Shown here in pieces: positions 1-11,744 of a DNA stretch of 64,000 bases. This DNA comes from Podospora comata (lineage: Eukaryota; Ascomycota; Sordariomycetes; Sordariales; Podosporaceae). Both the position numbers and the translations under genes were made by a program. The notes beneath the pieces are model-generated. The model was not told the DNA's origin. It did no database searches and was given only the letters and a program-made list of their open reading frames with translations. The DNA is taken from assembly GCA_017354895.1 (NCBI GenBank), contig CP071494.1, positions 744,001-808,000 of the forward strand. Direction: 5' to 3'. The number at the start of each line of letters is the position of its first letter. Position 1 is the stretch's first letter.

Positions 1-2043
1 GGGAATCCTGAGACCAACGGACTCTTTATGTAGCAGGCCCGGCCAGGGAAAAAAAAGCAAGAGACCAGACCGACCTGGCCTCTGGACAGGGAGCAGGGGA
101 GAAGGCAGACAGGGGGGCCAGATTGATGAGAATTCTCGGGGCGGCCCCAGTGGGAACTGTGGAATTCTGGGGAAGGTGGGATGGCTCCCACGGCTCCGTG
201 GATGTACCTTGTACTTTTTCACGACACAGAAAGCCCAAAGAAATCCAAAAGGTCCGAGGTGTCTTGCCCGCGAGGGACGGGAACGGACATGTCAACCAGC
301 CAGCAACAAAAACAAAAAAAGCAAACACAAAAGAAGGGAGCAGAGTTTTCACCTCCAACCTCCTCTCTTTCGCCGTCTGTCTGTCCGTCTGCTGTTTGTT
401 TGTTTTGTTGCTTTTTTCCACATTCGTTGAGGTGGAATGCTTTCAGCGTGTTCACCATTTCCTTGGGTACCCTATACAGCGACAGGGCTGCACTGTTTGG
501 GGGCCAACCCCAATGGTGAGATCGGATGACAAGGACAAAAGGGGGCTGCTGTGCTTGCTCTCTCTCCGAGCTTTCCATACCACAGCCGTCACCACCGAAG
601 GCGTCAGTGTTTGGGAAAATGAGAGGACACGAGACAGAGCTAGCACACTGCCGACGACAGTCTAAAGTGGTGCCAAGGACCGGGCCTTCAGCCTGTCGTG
701 GCCATGGTGTTTTTGCGGCCTCTTCGGAGCGAGTGAGAGCAGCAGTTGATGCGCCCTGTAAAATCTCTGTGGGGTGCCATGTTCAGAGTGGGGTGCAGGC
801 CTTGGAGGCACCACCGGAAATTCCGTCTGGGGTACAGCAGAGAGTGCGGTACATGGATGGGGAAATGTGGGGAAGGCTTTTTTGACTCAGCTCCTTTTTT
901 TCTTTCCACTGTTGCCTCATCCTGTCCGTGACACGTTCCATCTTCCATTTTCCCCTTGCGGCGTGTACGAACCGACCGTGTCAGCCTGAGTGTGGTGCCA
1001 CAGCTCACCGACCATTCTCTTTTCCATCGCTCCATGGATTTTCGCGGCACCTCGCTCCGACACTAACAAATCCTGCTGGCCACAGATTGGATTGGCGCGG
1101 CTTGAGCAGCTGGAACTTGCAATTGGATTTGGATCGCGATCAGCCGAGGACCCAAGCATGTTCCGACAGTTGGACAGTTGGGGGGGCGGCGCATGAACAT
1201 GAACTCGGTCTCCACGGCGGTCGAACCTTTTTGAGGTCCCTCAGATTACACGACGACGCCGCCCACGTACCTATTTTCTGCTTTCTGTGGGTGATGAAGG
1301 CGGCGCAAGCAGGTCGGCACCAACGGTACCTTGTCAGCAAGCACACAGCATCCAGCACACGCATCCGTGGGGGTTATCCCTTTTGATCCCCCATCTGAGT
1401 CAGTTTCCTCTGGATCGGACACAATTCCAGTGGCCCTCTCGGAATGTTTACTCTCTCACTTCATCTGATGTCAAAGGCATGATGTTCTCATGGATGGCTT
1501 CATGCCGTTGCACTCGGCCGTTTCAAGAAGGCTTCTGGAACTCTGGAACTCGGGAACTCTGGAACTTTGGAACCTCGGGGTGCCATTTCCAACCCTGTCA
1601 GGAAAATCGGCGCCGTTTGCCGGCTAGCGAACAGTGCTTCCCCGGGCGCGTGCTTGGCTCCCTTGGCTGGAGATTGCCCTGACCGCTTCCCCAGATTTTC
1701 CCGTCTCCCGGGAGCTGCGCCAAGAGCAGCGATCTTCCCCCAACAGAAGACTCTATTCCCACGTCTTGTCTGATCGCCGCGTCGTGGATCCACGCAGAGA
1801 CGGCTTGTCATTTGACTTTGACCACCTTCGGCTGTTCTCGACCTCTGTTCCGTCAACTTCCTCCGGCTTCAGAAATGGATGGCCATGTCTCATGTTTCTT
1901 GCCTGTCAAAAGCAATCAATATCCTCCTCACCCATCCCTGGTCGATGTTGATCAAGGGGAGGGGGCTGGGGAAGAAGCAAATGCCGTATTAAACAACAGA
2001 TTGCTCATATCTGATTCTTCACTTTGCCGTCAACACAGTACAA
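1..2043. other. No supported gene; left-edge intergenic sequence
   Basis: I see no convincing gene here. Short open frames exist on both strands but they overlap one another, start without context and resemble no family I know. A small direct repeat built on GGAACTC/GGAACTT lies at about 1537-1575. The moderate GC content and pyrimidine-rich patches would suit a promoter or long 5' leader of a gene beyond the left edge, but that is a guess. Confidence 0.5.
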
Positions 2044-2808
2044 TTACTGACAATTAACAGACACATTGCCTTCAGCCCTCGTGACTTTTTGCCAGAATTC
2101 GGCGTAAATTACCCGGTTTTCCTCCTCGACTGCCACCGTCACGACAAGCCTCACAAAAATATCTCTTCTTGCATTTATCATATCGCTTCCGCTACCAAGC
2201 AGTACAAGTTCCTGGACCTTCCTTCTAGGTCTGCCATCCGATCGCGTAATCCTGGCGTTCCATTGTGTCCACCGTTTTTTTTTTATGCTCCGTATATTTC
2301 TCCACTCACCGCACCAAGGTGAAGAATTCTTCACCGGTGTTACATTACAAAGTTGTATTCCTTTCCTTCGAACCGAGGGCTCGCTGAGAAAAAAATCAGG
2401 CCGCGGATGACGGAGCGGGCGGCAGGCAAGGCAGAAAGATAAGCGTTTCTGTTGACTTTTTGCCGGTAGCGACTTAACAACAGGGGTGGTTGAGCCGCGG
2501 GAAAAAAGATAGTGGTGCCAGGGGGGATGTGGGAACTTCACATGGTAACGACAACAGGAGCAGGTTTGTTGACTGTTTGAAGGACGGGAAGATGTCGCGG
2601 CGGTGATGTCACTTGTTTTCATCAGTCTGACAGCTGTTCTTTTGGGGAGAACAAGGCCAATACACTCCTGACCGAGGCACAGCACTTCCTCTTGGCTCCG
2701 GCACTTGACACAACCTGTTCCTGACCGCTCACACCGATGACGATGCGCATTATCGCCGAGTCCAGAATGGCATCGTAGGGCTATGCTCTGCAGCTTCGAT
2801 GCGGCCAT
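2044..2808 (-). CDS. Doubtful 254-codon open frame
   Basis: An uninterrupted frame begins with a true ATG at 2808 and could encode 254 residues. The translation is rich in Cys, Arg and Ser throughout, has no recognisable domain, signal peptide or membrane segment, and lacks the codon regularity of the solid genes in this window. It could be a lineage-specific gene or simply a long chance frame in GC-balanced DNA; I favour chance. Homologues in related species or transcript coverage would decide it. Confidence 0.15.
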   Translation of the reverse strand: MAASKLQSIALRCHSGLGDNAHRHRCERSGTGCVKCRSQEEVLCLGQECIGLVLPKRTAVRLMKTSDITAATSSRPSNSQQTCSCCRYHVKFPHPPWHHYLFSRGSTTPVVKSLPAKSQQKRLSFCLACRPLRHPRPDFFLSEPSVRRKGIQLCNVTPVKNSSPWCGEWRNIRSIKKKRWTQWNARITRSDGRPRRKVQELVLLGSGSDMINARRDIFVRLVVTVAVEEENRVIYAEFWQKVTRAEGNVSVNCQ

Positions 2809-4418
2809 ATGATTAGGCCAAATAGTGTGGGTTGGTTGGGTCGGGCCGAAGGCTTATGGGGCTTGGGAGAGGATGATGTTTCGTTTCAGATCCCCAACTC
2901 CAACGACTCTCCAAAAATGAAGTTGGGGGGATTGCGGCACAGCACCCCCGATTTCAACTCTAGACATGCAGAGGTCTTGATGGGAGATGCACGCCGGCAC
3001 GTATAACAGAGGAAGATGGCCGAAACGGAGACCAGGTAGATGCCCGGCCCGGGCCTGTGGCCTTCCGGGAGTGGGATCGGGATCGGCGTGGTGCTGTGGC
3101 TGTCTGTGGAAGGTATTGAAAGGCACGCCGACGCCGATCTGTGAGCTGCGCCGTCGGCCGGTCTACTCTTGATCACTTATTTACATCCCATATGTATACC
3201 GCATAGCCTCCATGTAGATAAGTTTATTAACGCAACCTTTTAAACTGCTGACCCTACATTTTTCTGTCCACAATCCTAGCCTTTTCTGTCTATAATCCTA
3301 GCTTTTATTATCTGTTAACCTAGCTTTTGCTATCCATTTTCAGCTCAAATTGCTGAAAAATATTCTGGAATATCTACAAGACTCTTACGCATGCAATCAT
3401 CTCATAAGCTATTAAGTATTATCGCCAATACTCTTTTCATTTTGACGGGAACTCTAGGTCGGAGCAAGACTAAAAACGTTTGCCGTAGTCTGGCCTTTCA
3501 ATCCGGTTGGAGATACGACACAAAGAGTATCACGTATCTGAACACCATAGCCCTGCTTCATGCTTCATGTTGTTCGAGACTGGTATACTTGAGATAAAAA
3601 CGGAGATCTATCTACGCATCTATCATGTATATACCAAAAAGGTCTTAATGTCTATGTCTTCCTCCTCAAAAAGACCATAACTCACTATTATCACTCCAAC
3701 AGTTGCTAACACACAACAGCTGCTAACACAAGCAAAGAGAAGAGAGCAACCCGGCTACTGTCAAGCATAGATAAAGAGTAGTTCGCGATCCAAATTATAT
3801 CCGCAGCCGCACACCATCCCTTACCGGCCTCTACCTCTACACAACCCAAAAACCACCAGGCAAACCAAAACCCCAAGCACCCTCCCAGTCCAGTCCAACC
3901 CAACCACCACCCAATCGAACCCCCAGTCGGGAAGTATCTTCCCGGGCCTGGCGCACAATCCACTCAACCGAGAACAATTCACGCCTGCTACCTAACCATC
4001 TAAAACAAGAGAAAAGCAACATGAACAATAAAACACCCTTGGTATCCTTTCTCCGTATAGACTGTCTTGTAGCTATGCCCGAAAAGAAACCACCCCCCAA
4101 TCCCTGAGCTCTTCCCACGAGGTTGGCCGTCCCTCATCACCTTTGGTCGATTTCTCGATCATTTCTACACAACCCACAACCCGCATGAACGAACAAGCAA
4201 AAGTCCAAGACAGAAGCCCATCCAAAGTTCATACCAAATGGATAGCCGGCTTGCATAAAAAAGAAATAATAACCAGGAGAACAGCCAAAGGGAGACGGCT
4301 TTCTTTGACGATCCTGAGGCTTCTTCCGAGTCTTTCTTCAGGGCTATCAAGCAAGGTAGGTAACTATCGGTATCCAAAGTGATTTGGTTGGGTGTTGTTG
4401 AGGCCGAGGAAAATATCC
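2809..4418. other. Gene-poor segment with one short-repeat cluster
   Basis: No gene is supported. At about 3271-3355 there are three head-to-tail, imperfect copies of the short dispersed repeat (core TAATCCTAGCTTTTACTGTC) that recurs elsewhere in this window. The stretch 3700-4418 lies downstream of the decayed gene that ends at 4419 and may include its old 3' UTR. Confidence 0.5.
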
Positions 4419-6749
4419 TCACCAGTCATCCTCGCTGGAATCTTGCTCTACCATCTCGCCTTCTTGGTCCTCCATGTCGCTGGAGTCTGGATTGCCCGCG
4501 AGGCTGTCCCAGTCGTCTTCGGTGCTGTCCTCCTGCCCCTCCTCCTCTTCCTTTTTCTCCTCATCCTTCTTCTTCTTCTTCTTTTTCTTCTTCTCCCACT
4601 CCTCCGCCCTCTTCGCCCACTCCTCCGCCCTCTTCGCCCACTCCTCCGCCCTCTTCGCCCACTCCTCCGCCCTCTTCGCCCACTCCTCCCACTTCGCTCA
4701 CAATGCCTCCACCTCCTTTCACTCCACCACTGTATCCGCCTCCGGCTTTTCCATAGCCGCAACCGACTCCGGGTTTGTCTCCTTCGTCTCCTTCGTCTCC
4801 TTCTTCTCCACCTCGCTCAGCCCAGACCCCCTGTCATTTCTCAGAATGCCCATCTTTCTATCCCCGACATCTTTCTAGTTACCATAGCCTCCATACGCAG
4901 GAACTTTAGCTGGTGCAGCGAAAGATGTTGGGTGGAAGACCGGTGGTGGAGGTGTGGTTCGACGAGGCGGCGTTCATCTTGGAGTTGGCGGGGATGTCAT
5001 CCTTTGGTAACGCTTGGTAGGTGGAGGGTTTGGGCATGGGGGCCGGTGGAGAGTAGAAGGTCCCAGCAGGGGTAAGGCTTAAACCAGGGTACTCTGGTCT
5101 CGGAGAGAAAAAGAGTGGCGGAAGGCTACGACCTTGACCGTGTTCCTTGGTCGAGGGGTCATGAGGCATGGGTTGCAGGCGAGGGATGGTGGTAGAGGTG
5201 TTGGGTTCATCTTGTTCCTGTTGCGCAAAGATGTCGGGCCTCACGGAGGATACCTGAGGGTTGTTGGGTCCGTTGTGGATTGGTGCGCGATAAATATTGA
5301 ATCCTGACGGGATGCCGGGGTAGCGTGTTGATCTGGAGCCAAGGAAAGGGCTCGCTCCCGACAAGGAGGAGGGGGTTGTTGTTGAGAAAGGGCCGGGTGT
5401 GCAGAAGGTCTTCCTGACGGCGGGCTGCGTCGCTCAAAGACTAGTGGCGTTAAATAAGCCATGCATCTCGGTGTTGCGCTCCCTATGGATGAGCTTGTTA
5501 ATAGGATCAAGGTTAATAGGGGGAGGACAAGACATACTTGATAGTCACATCTGTACAGACCTTGTGGCAGAAAGAACCAGTAACGGGGGGCAATCTCTGC
5601 TTCTGTGCTTTAGAAGTGGTTTCGTCCACTTCCACACTCACGCCACTGTCTGCGGGTGGCTTGGAGAGCAAGACAGTAGCACCCGTTGGCTTCGGATTGC
5701 GATCGCTCTTTCTCTGGCGCTCACATGCACTACTCACGTTTGTTAGAAAGTACAGCTTGAGTGAGAACCATAAGAGAAGACATACCAAGGCTGGAGAAAC
5801 GGAAACGGCACGGGTTTGGGACACCATCGACATGTCGGGACCTCCTTCACAGTCTTCTCCTCCCCTTCCCCCCAGCAGCCGCCAAAACAGCCGTCTTTGA
5901 ACCCCTCAACTCCTGAAGCTCAACCTCGCTCTCCCGACCAACCACATCCTTCACCCTCACAGCCATGTCCTCAATAAAATCGCCAGACCTGTCATGAATG
6001 TGCTTCTGCATCGCACCCATATCCTCATCCAACCGCTCCTCCATCTCCTTCTGGTGCTTTTCCATCCTCATGAAAAAGTCGTCTCTCAAAGTCTGCAAGT
6101 CACCATTGTGCATCCGCCTGATGTCAGCAACACTCCTGTTTAACAGATGAAAGTTCTCGTTGATATCATCGAATCTATCCATCGTACGGTCAAATTCATC
6201 AAGCGTGAGCTCGCCCTGAGATCGAGCCTCCATGTTAGCAAGCCGGTTGGTGATCTCGTCGAGCTTGGCCATGATTTGGGCGTTGGTTATAGTTTCTGTT
6301 GATGGGGAGGGTTGGGGAAACAGGAACTTGGTGAGGTCGTGAAGGCGGTTGGCTTGTGTTTGTGGGCCATCATTGATGGTTGTCTCCTGACCTACCCAGA
6401 GGCCGCGGAGGGTGTTGGCCAAGTCGGCGGCAGCGTCGTTGATGCGATCGAGGGGGTTGGTCTCGGTGGTGCTGTCCCTCATGTCGAGCAAGAAGCTGCC
6501 GAGAGCATTGATCTTGTCGCCGAGAAGGTCCAGGAGATTATACTCAGAGGCGGCGAGCTGGTTGTCCGGGTTGTTCGAGGCTTGATTCGCATCGGTAACA
6601 GAAGCCTGAAAAACAGGGCGAGGCAGCTGGGCCTCATTGTGGGGAGCATCATGTATCGTGGCAGTATGTTTCGGGGTCTTGACTGTTGCTGAAGTAGACT
6701 GAGTGGTCTCGTCCTTACGAGCACACTTAGTATAGTGACCACGGCCCAT
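4419..6749 (-). pseudogene. Decayed coiled-coil protein gene
   Basis: The first part (ATG at 6749, open to 5847) would encode 300 residues: a polar N-terminus, then a long predicted coiled coil over roughly residues 165-265 with regular Leu/Met/Ile spacing. It matches no family I recognise. Coding character seems to go on downstream in a shifted frame through two textbook introns (5730-5785 and 5483-5537; GTATGT donors, TAG acceptors, CTAAC or TTAAC branch sites), then a Pro/Ser-rich region, then a Lys/Glu-rich tail with AKRAEEW heptads ending at 4419. This longer frame is broken by stops at 5434-5436 (TGA), 4875-4877 (TAG), 4719-4721 (TGA) and 4698-4700 (TGA), and by frame changes near 5870 and 4930-4985. 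All four stops fit C-to-T changes from CGA or CAG. The 300-residue frame might still be expressed alone. The joining of parts is inference. Confidence 0.45.
4607..4692 (-). repeat. 21-bp minisatellite encoding heptads
   Basis: About four near-identical 21-bp units (CTTCGCCCACTCCTCCGCCC plus T on the plus strand) lie in tandem. On the minus strand they read as the heptad AKRAEEW, so the repeat length matches exactly two helical turns. They belong to the charged coiled-coil tail of the decayed gene that ends at 4419. Confidence 0.8.
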
Positions 6750-8225
6750 GATAGCTGGGAGTATTTCAAGTGTCGGATGTAGTGATGGAAAAGAGAAGAG
6801 GAGTGATGAAAGAGGGAAGAGTAGTGATGAAAAAGGGCAGAGTGGGAAGCAGAAAAGAGCATGATGGAGAAGAGTTTTATACCCGAGTCTTGAAACTGAA
6901 CAACAAGTTAAACCTAAATCGTTTTTAACTTTTCAACACTCGAAAAATTTCCAGTCACACAACCCAGTTCCAGAAACCCGCCATCAACGCCATCAAAGTG
7001 AAAAAAGAAACCTTGATGGAATCAACCCTGCCGTGGTGTTTGTGGTCTCCGCCTGCTGAGTAGATTTCCCGTAAGCGTCCTCTTGCGCGTGTTTCGTTGT
7101 GCCAGCCCCATTCAATTCTTGCACTGTCTCTTCATATTCTAGAGCTAGTAATGTATAATGTGGTTCATGCCGGTATGCACCCTGCTCCCATAAGAGAACG
7201 AGCTACTCATCAATACAGGCCATCTTTTTATGGCATACCTCATCCTCATTGAACTCATCATCCCCAGGGCTCATCACATACCCTTTCTCCCCCCGCACTT
7301 CTCTTGATTCACCTGGTCGATTCATGCCTGAACACATCTCAAGGCCTGCTCCGACTGTTGTTGGTAATCCTCAGATTCCTCATCCATGCTATCGCAGGTT
7401 TGCTGCAGTCGGGATATGTTGTTCCACGTGGATCGACGTTGAGAGGGATTCTGGCTCAGGTTTAGGTTGGTCATGGCGTTCCGTTTGCTATTTTATATAT
7501 ATATCATATCGTGACGGTTGTGGCTGCGTGTTGTGTTTGCAGTTTGGCAAGCCTCATGATATGGAGCTTGTGGTGTTGAGAGAGATGGGGGAACAAGAGC
7601 GGGATGGCGAGCTGTGACTGGTAATCTTGTCGTTTTGGACACTTGGCACTCATAAGCCGCCAGCCATAAGCAGGTAGATGTCAGACTTATCATGTGCTAA
7701 TAACAAGCTGGGAGTCACACTGGACTTGAAAACCTTCGCATGGAAAGCCACTGACGATAAGGAAAAGTCTATTGACCAATCTCTCCACTCCTGCCCCATT
7801 TACGTCTGGGAGCAGCAAGCAGGTGCCATTGCTTGCCCTTTCAAATCTGTTCATACAATTGAAATGTCATCTTTTTATAGAGGCACAGAGCAGCCCAGAG
7901 TGTGAGGACGGTGCGATTTCGAGGAGGGCCATTGGCTTTTGTGGCCTTGGATTCTGTTGTCAAAGTTTGTTGGGTCGAGATTGATTGCTACTCGAGGATG
8001 ATACACGACAAGAACGAAGAGACGATGTGTTTGAAGATAAAGCGAACTATTTCTCCCAAGTTTATATACACCTCTGTCCAAGGGCGCCTGAGAAGCTTTC
8101 CATCACCCATCTAACTGTACATCTCGATTTGTCTACCAATATAATGTGTGTATAAAAGCCAAATATTTCCCCAACGCCACGCAATGCTCAGTTGTCAAAA
8201 ACCAAAAACCAAAATTGTGTCTGCA
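6750..8225. other. Intergenic, no supported gene
   Basis: The segment lies upstream of the coiled-coil gene (start 6749) and downstream of the PLC-like gene (stop 8226). A purine-rich, GATGAAA-type imperfect repeat at about 6778-6860 sits directly before the coiled-coil start and may be its 5' leader. I see no supported coding sequence, RNA gene or element. Confidence 0.5.
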
Positions 8226-9566
8226 TCATCCAACCAACATCCAAACACCCCATCCAAGCACCAGGCCGAGGCCCAACCCCCTCTCTACTCCCTGAACTCG
8301 CCTGAACCCAGCACTGGTGCTCCCACAGCAAGGTCTCTTGACAAAGGTCACGTTGTTCATCCTTGCTGCTACCTCGAAGACACTCCCTGGGTAGTCACCG
8401 TAGTTGTAATAATCCACATTCAGGACGTTTGGTGGCCGGGTCCACTGATCCCGGCAGTTCGCCGCTGCCATGCCCAAACTGCCTTTCCCAGACGCTGCGT
8501 TGGTGGTATTCAACGCACTAACCGCCGGCACCAAGATTGACTGCCCCAGCAACGACACCTCGGCGTTGAGGTTGTGATTCATGAGATACAGTCTGTTCTT
8601 GGCCTGATCCTCTGGCAGATCTGGTGGGCGCTGAACGGTACATGGGAAGGTATCGTCAAGTGGATCGAAGGGCGTTTCCCACATGGCCGAGAACTCGTCT
8701 TGTAGCCAGGGATAGGCAGTGGCGTTGGCATTGTAATCCAGGAACATGACCACCCTCTGCCCCGTCAAAATCATCTGGGCCAGTGTTGGCCAGTCCTCCA
8801 GCGCCATTGGAATGACCGGAGGTGTGTAGATGTATTGTAGAATTCCGCTACGCTCGATCCAGGGGACGTATAAGTCTGGGTTCGAGTAGTTGCCATTTCC
8901 TAACAGGATGGTGACGACATCGTAAGGATGGGCAGACACCCATTCTCGAACCTTGCCTAACCAGTCCGTGATAGGGCCAGCGTCGAACAGATCGCAGGAG
9001 GTATGGCAGAAGTGTGGCTGGGTGCCGTTGACTGGGAACTGAATCTGCCCCTGGAGGAACCGAATTCCATCGTTGAGCTGGTCGGTGACATTATACTGCT
9101 GGTTGGCAGCGGCCGAGCCGGCACGAACGAAGGGCGAGTTGTGGCACCCTACTTCGGTGATGTTGCTGTATTTGCGTTCGCATAGCTCGGGGTAATTGTT
9201 GCACGGCCGAGTGTTCGTCGGTCGTGGCGGGGTGGATACTGTCGAGGATGCAGTGCCGTTCGTGGAGGTGGTAGCAACAGAAGAGGTGACCGAGCCTGTA
9301 AGGGTGGTTACAAGATCTGTCTCGGTATAGTTTGCTGTCAGAACCCCCAACGAAGTAGGAAGAGAGGTCGTCGCAAGCGTGATCTTGGAGGAGAAGGTCT
9401 GGTAGGTGCCGGTGGGCGTAGCACCGTTGAGCGGGATAGTGCCGCTTTTTGTACCAGTCAGGTAGGTAATGGCCTCTTCGGTGTTCTGTTCGATGCTCTG
9501 GCCGGTGACGAGGCTAATGCTGAGGGACGTTGCCCAAAGCAGACGGGTGAAGCGTTTCAACGCCAT
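8226..9566 (-). CDS. PLC-like phosphodiesterase, GPI-anchored
   Basis: This intronless gene encodes 446 residues and starts at the ATG at 9566. The protein opens with a signal peptide (about residues 1-22, ending at VTGQ), then a Ser/Thr-rich, probably O-glycosylated stretch to about residue 115, then a TIM-barrel domain of the PI-PLC X-like family. The two catalytic histidines of the family are in place: one in GCHNSPF, the other in HFCHTSCDLFDAG, which is the usual fungal signature. Many NxT/S sequons indicate passage through the ER. The last 25 or so residues are Gly/Leu-rich and hydrophobic after CCGSTSAG, as in a GPI-attachment signal, so it is probably tethered at the plasma membrane or wall. 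The substrate is unknown; this fungal subfamily lacks a demonstrated reaction as far as I know. Confidence 0.92.
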   Translation of the reverse strand: MALKRFTRLLWATSLSISLVTGQSIEQNTEEAITYLTGTKSGTIPLNGATPTGTYQTFSSKITLATTSLPTSLGVLTANYTETDLVTTLTGSVTSSVATTSTNGTASSTVSTPPRPTNTRPCNNYPELCERKYSNITEVGCHNSPFVRAGSAAANQQYNVTDQLNDGIRFLQGQIQFPVNGTQPHFCHTSCDLFDAGPITDWLGKVREWVSAHPYDVVTILLGNGNYSNPDLYVPWIERSGILQYIYTPPVIPMALEDWPTLAQMILTGQRVVMFLDYNANATAYPWLQDEFSAMWETPFDPLDDTFPCTVQRPPDLPEDQAKNRLYLMNHNLNAEVSLLGQSILVPAVSALNTTNAASGKGSLGMAAANCRDQWTRPPNVLNVDYYNYGDYPGSVFEVAARMNNVTFVKRPCCGSTSAGFRRVQGVERGLGLGLVLGWGVWMLVG

Positions 9567-10679
9567 TATCGTTGTGTTTCCTGAACCCTAAAAAAAGTGC
9601 AAAGGGATACAGAGAGGAAGCTTTAAAACCCAAAACACGACGTCCTGCTCCTTGCCGTGGATCCCGATCTTGAAAGCAAGCAGCCTTAAAACAGGGATGC
9701 TGGCACCGCCGCAGCGCTGTGGGGAGCCAAGTCAGAGCCGAGAGCTTGGAGACCCTTGCAATCGCCAGTGATTATCGAGCGTCGGTCCATGCAACGAAAC
9801 AACACGAGCTGTTCATTTGTCGACTGCTGGCCGCGCGCGGTTACCTCGATTTTTGTTTCAACTTGAAAGGGATGCCATCTGATATGTCGGCTGTCCATCG
9901 TGTCCTGTTCACTCTCTGCCAGTGTCTTTCTTGCCAATGACAGCTCTCAAGCGCGATGACGTCGCCAAAGCTAGCGGCTCTCGGCAACGGTTCAGTGTTT
10001 CTGCCAAGGCTGATCGACAGGCTGGTCTGGAACGTCAGATTCTGATTGACTGCCGCTCTTCTTTTCTCTTGGAAATCAAGACTTCTTCTGGCTTGTCCTC
10101 TGAGCTAGAGACGTGGTATGACGGCCTTTACACTCTGCACGTTGCTATCGCTGATTGACCGACAGTTTGACTGCAGCAGTCAGTTTGGGCTGACAGCTCA
10201 CCGCTGGGATTTTTTGTATATCAAATTCAGGGGCCGGCATCCAATTGACGCCGGGATGGAGCAGGAGCATCAAGCTCCACCCGCCGGACTGGACCCCCGA
10301 CGCGCGTAACTGCACCGCCCTCCCTCCACTAAAAGCTCCTTGGCATCCCATCCACAAACGACATCATTGTTTTTGCTTTAATCATCTTTTTTCTTGTCTG
10401 GCGATCTTTAATTCTCTTGGTGTAGCTCGCCATCTGTTTTTTTCTCGTCATAAGCTCGCCCGCTGCATCTCTCCTGGAAACCTGTCGAAGTATCGTGGAG
10501 CCGGCATCCCGAGAACCAAGAACCCAAGAACCTTGATGACTGCATATCCTCTGGGCTGAGTTTTGTGTTCTTATCTCACCCACTGCAGCCGCATTTCTCG
10601 CTCGCGCCGCTCTTACAACCGGACTTGCTTCCGGCTCACATCTCACCTTTCCGGTCAGTGTTTGTCAACGACAGCAACA
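9567..10679. other. Divergent promoter region
   Basis: About 1.1 kb separates the start codons of the PLC-like gene (minus) and the SUR7/PalI gene (plus). It should hold both promoters. The CT-rich stretch before 10680 is typical of fungal 5' leaders. No further gene is supported. Confidence 0.6.
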
Positions 10680-11744
10680 ATGGGCCTCCCGTCAATTCTT
10701 AGGCCTCGAAAGAGGAACACAACCACGCCCACCAGCGAGAAACATGCATCCACTGGGCCTTCAACGCCGACATCCAGGCCAGATTATCAGACTGGAAGTG
10801 ATACCATTCCACAAGACACACTTCGACGGGTGACCAAAACCCGCCGCATTTTTGCTTTGACGGCCTCTATCTCATATCTCATCTCATGGGTGTTTTTGGT
10901 GCTGGTATGTTATTGTTGGAGAAATCTTCGCTCTTTGATCACCTTACTGACATGGCTGCAGGTCTTGATCGGCAACACATATCCCAAAGCCGTGCTGTCC
11001 GACATCTACTTCTTCAGGCTAGACCTCTCAGACATCATCCCCCTGAGCGTTCCCAATGCCAGACTGATCAACTCCATCGCCCAATCCATTGGTCTGCACG
11101 ACTTCTACCAAGTTGGGCTGTGGAACTTCTGTGAAGGCTTCATCAATGAGTAAGATCATTTACTAACAGATACCAGTGTGTCTTCATGCTAACCCTATCA
11201 CAGAGGCATCACTTACTGTTCCAAACCCGAAACCCTCTACTGGTTCAACCCCGTCGAGATCCTCATGTCCGAACTGTTGGCAGGAGCCACGATTGCCCTC
11301 CCCACCGAAATCATTACCATTCTCTCCATCCTGCAAATCACCAGTCAGATCATGTTCGGCTTCTTCCTCACCTCTGCCATCCTGACATTCCTTTACATCT
11401 TCCTCTCGCCGATCGCCACAAAATCCAAGTGGTACAGCTTACCACTGTCCATCGGTGCGTTTATCAACATGATGCTGGTAGTGGCGGCAAGCATAGTAGG
11501 CACCGTCATCAGCCTGGTGTTTAAGTACGCGGCTGAAGCGCAGAAGGAGCTCAACATCAAGTCCTATGTGGGCACAAAGATGTTTGTGTTCATGTGGTTG
11601 GCCGCTGGGTTCGGTATCATTGGGTTTGCGGTGCACAGTGGTATGGGTTGCTGCTGTGTGAGCAGGAGGGATGTCACTACTGGGAGGAGGACGCTGATGC
11701 CTGATGGGCAGGGGGTGCAGAGGAAGTCTGTGGTGGTGAGTTGA
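10680..11744 (+). CDS. SUR7/PalI-family membrane protein
   Basis: Three exons (10680-10904, 10962-11149, 11204-11744) give 317 residues. Both introns have good signals (GTATGT with CTGAC branch and CAG; GTAAGA with GCTAAC and CAG). The protein has a cytosolic, Ser/Thr/Pro-rich N-terminus of about 50 residues and four membrane segments: one at about 57-78, then a large extracellular loop, then three more in the C-terminal half. The loop carries the claudin-like motif of the family, GLWNFCEG followed after the second intron by a YCS cysteine. SUR7/PalI proteins sit in eisosome-type plasma-membrane domains or take part in pH sensing (PalI). Which of the two branches this belongs to cannot be settled by eye. 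The tail after the last segment is Cys-rich (GCCCVSRR), possibly palmitoylated. Confidence 0.9.

Noticed and set aside
26-665. Overlapping open frames on both strands near the left edge
   Set aside because: They overlap each other, show no domain and read as frequency artefacts of a GC-balanced region.
4392-5075. Long plus-strand frame of 227 codons rich in Leu and Arg
   Set aside because: It is the mirror of the Lys/Glu-rich repeat of the minus-strand decayed gene and begins without an ATG context.
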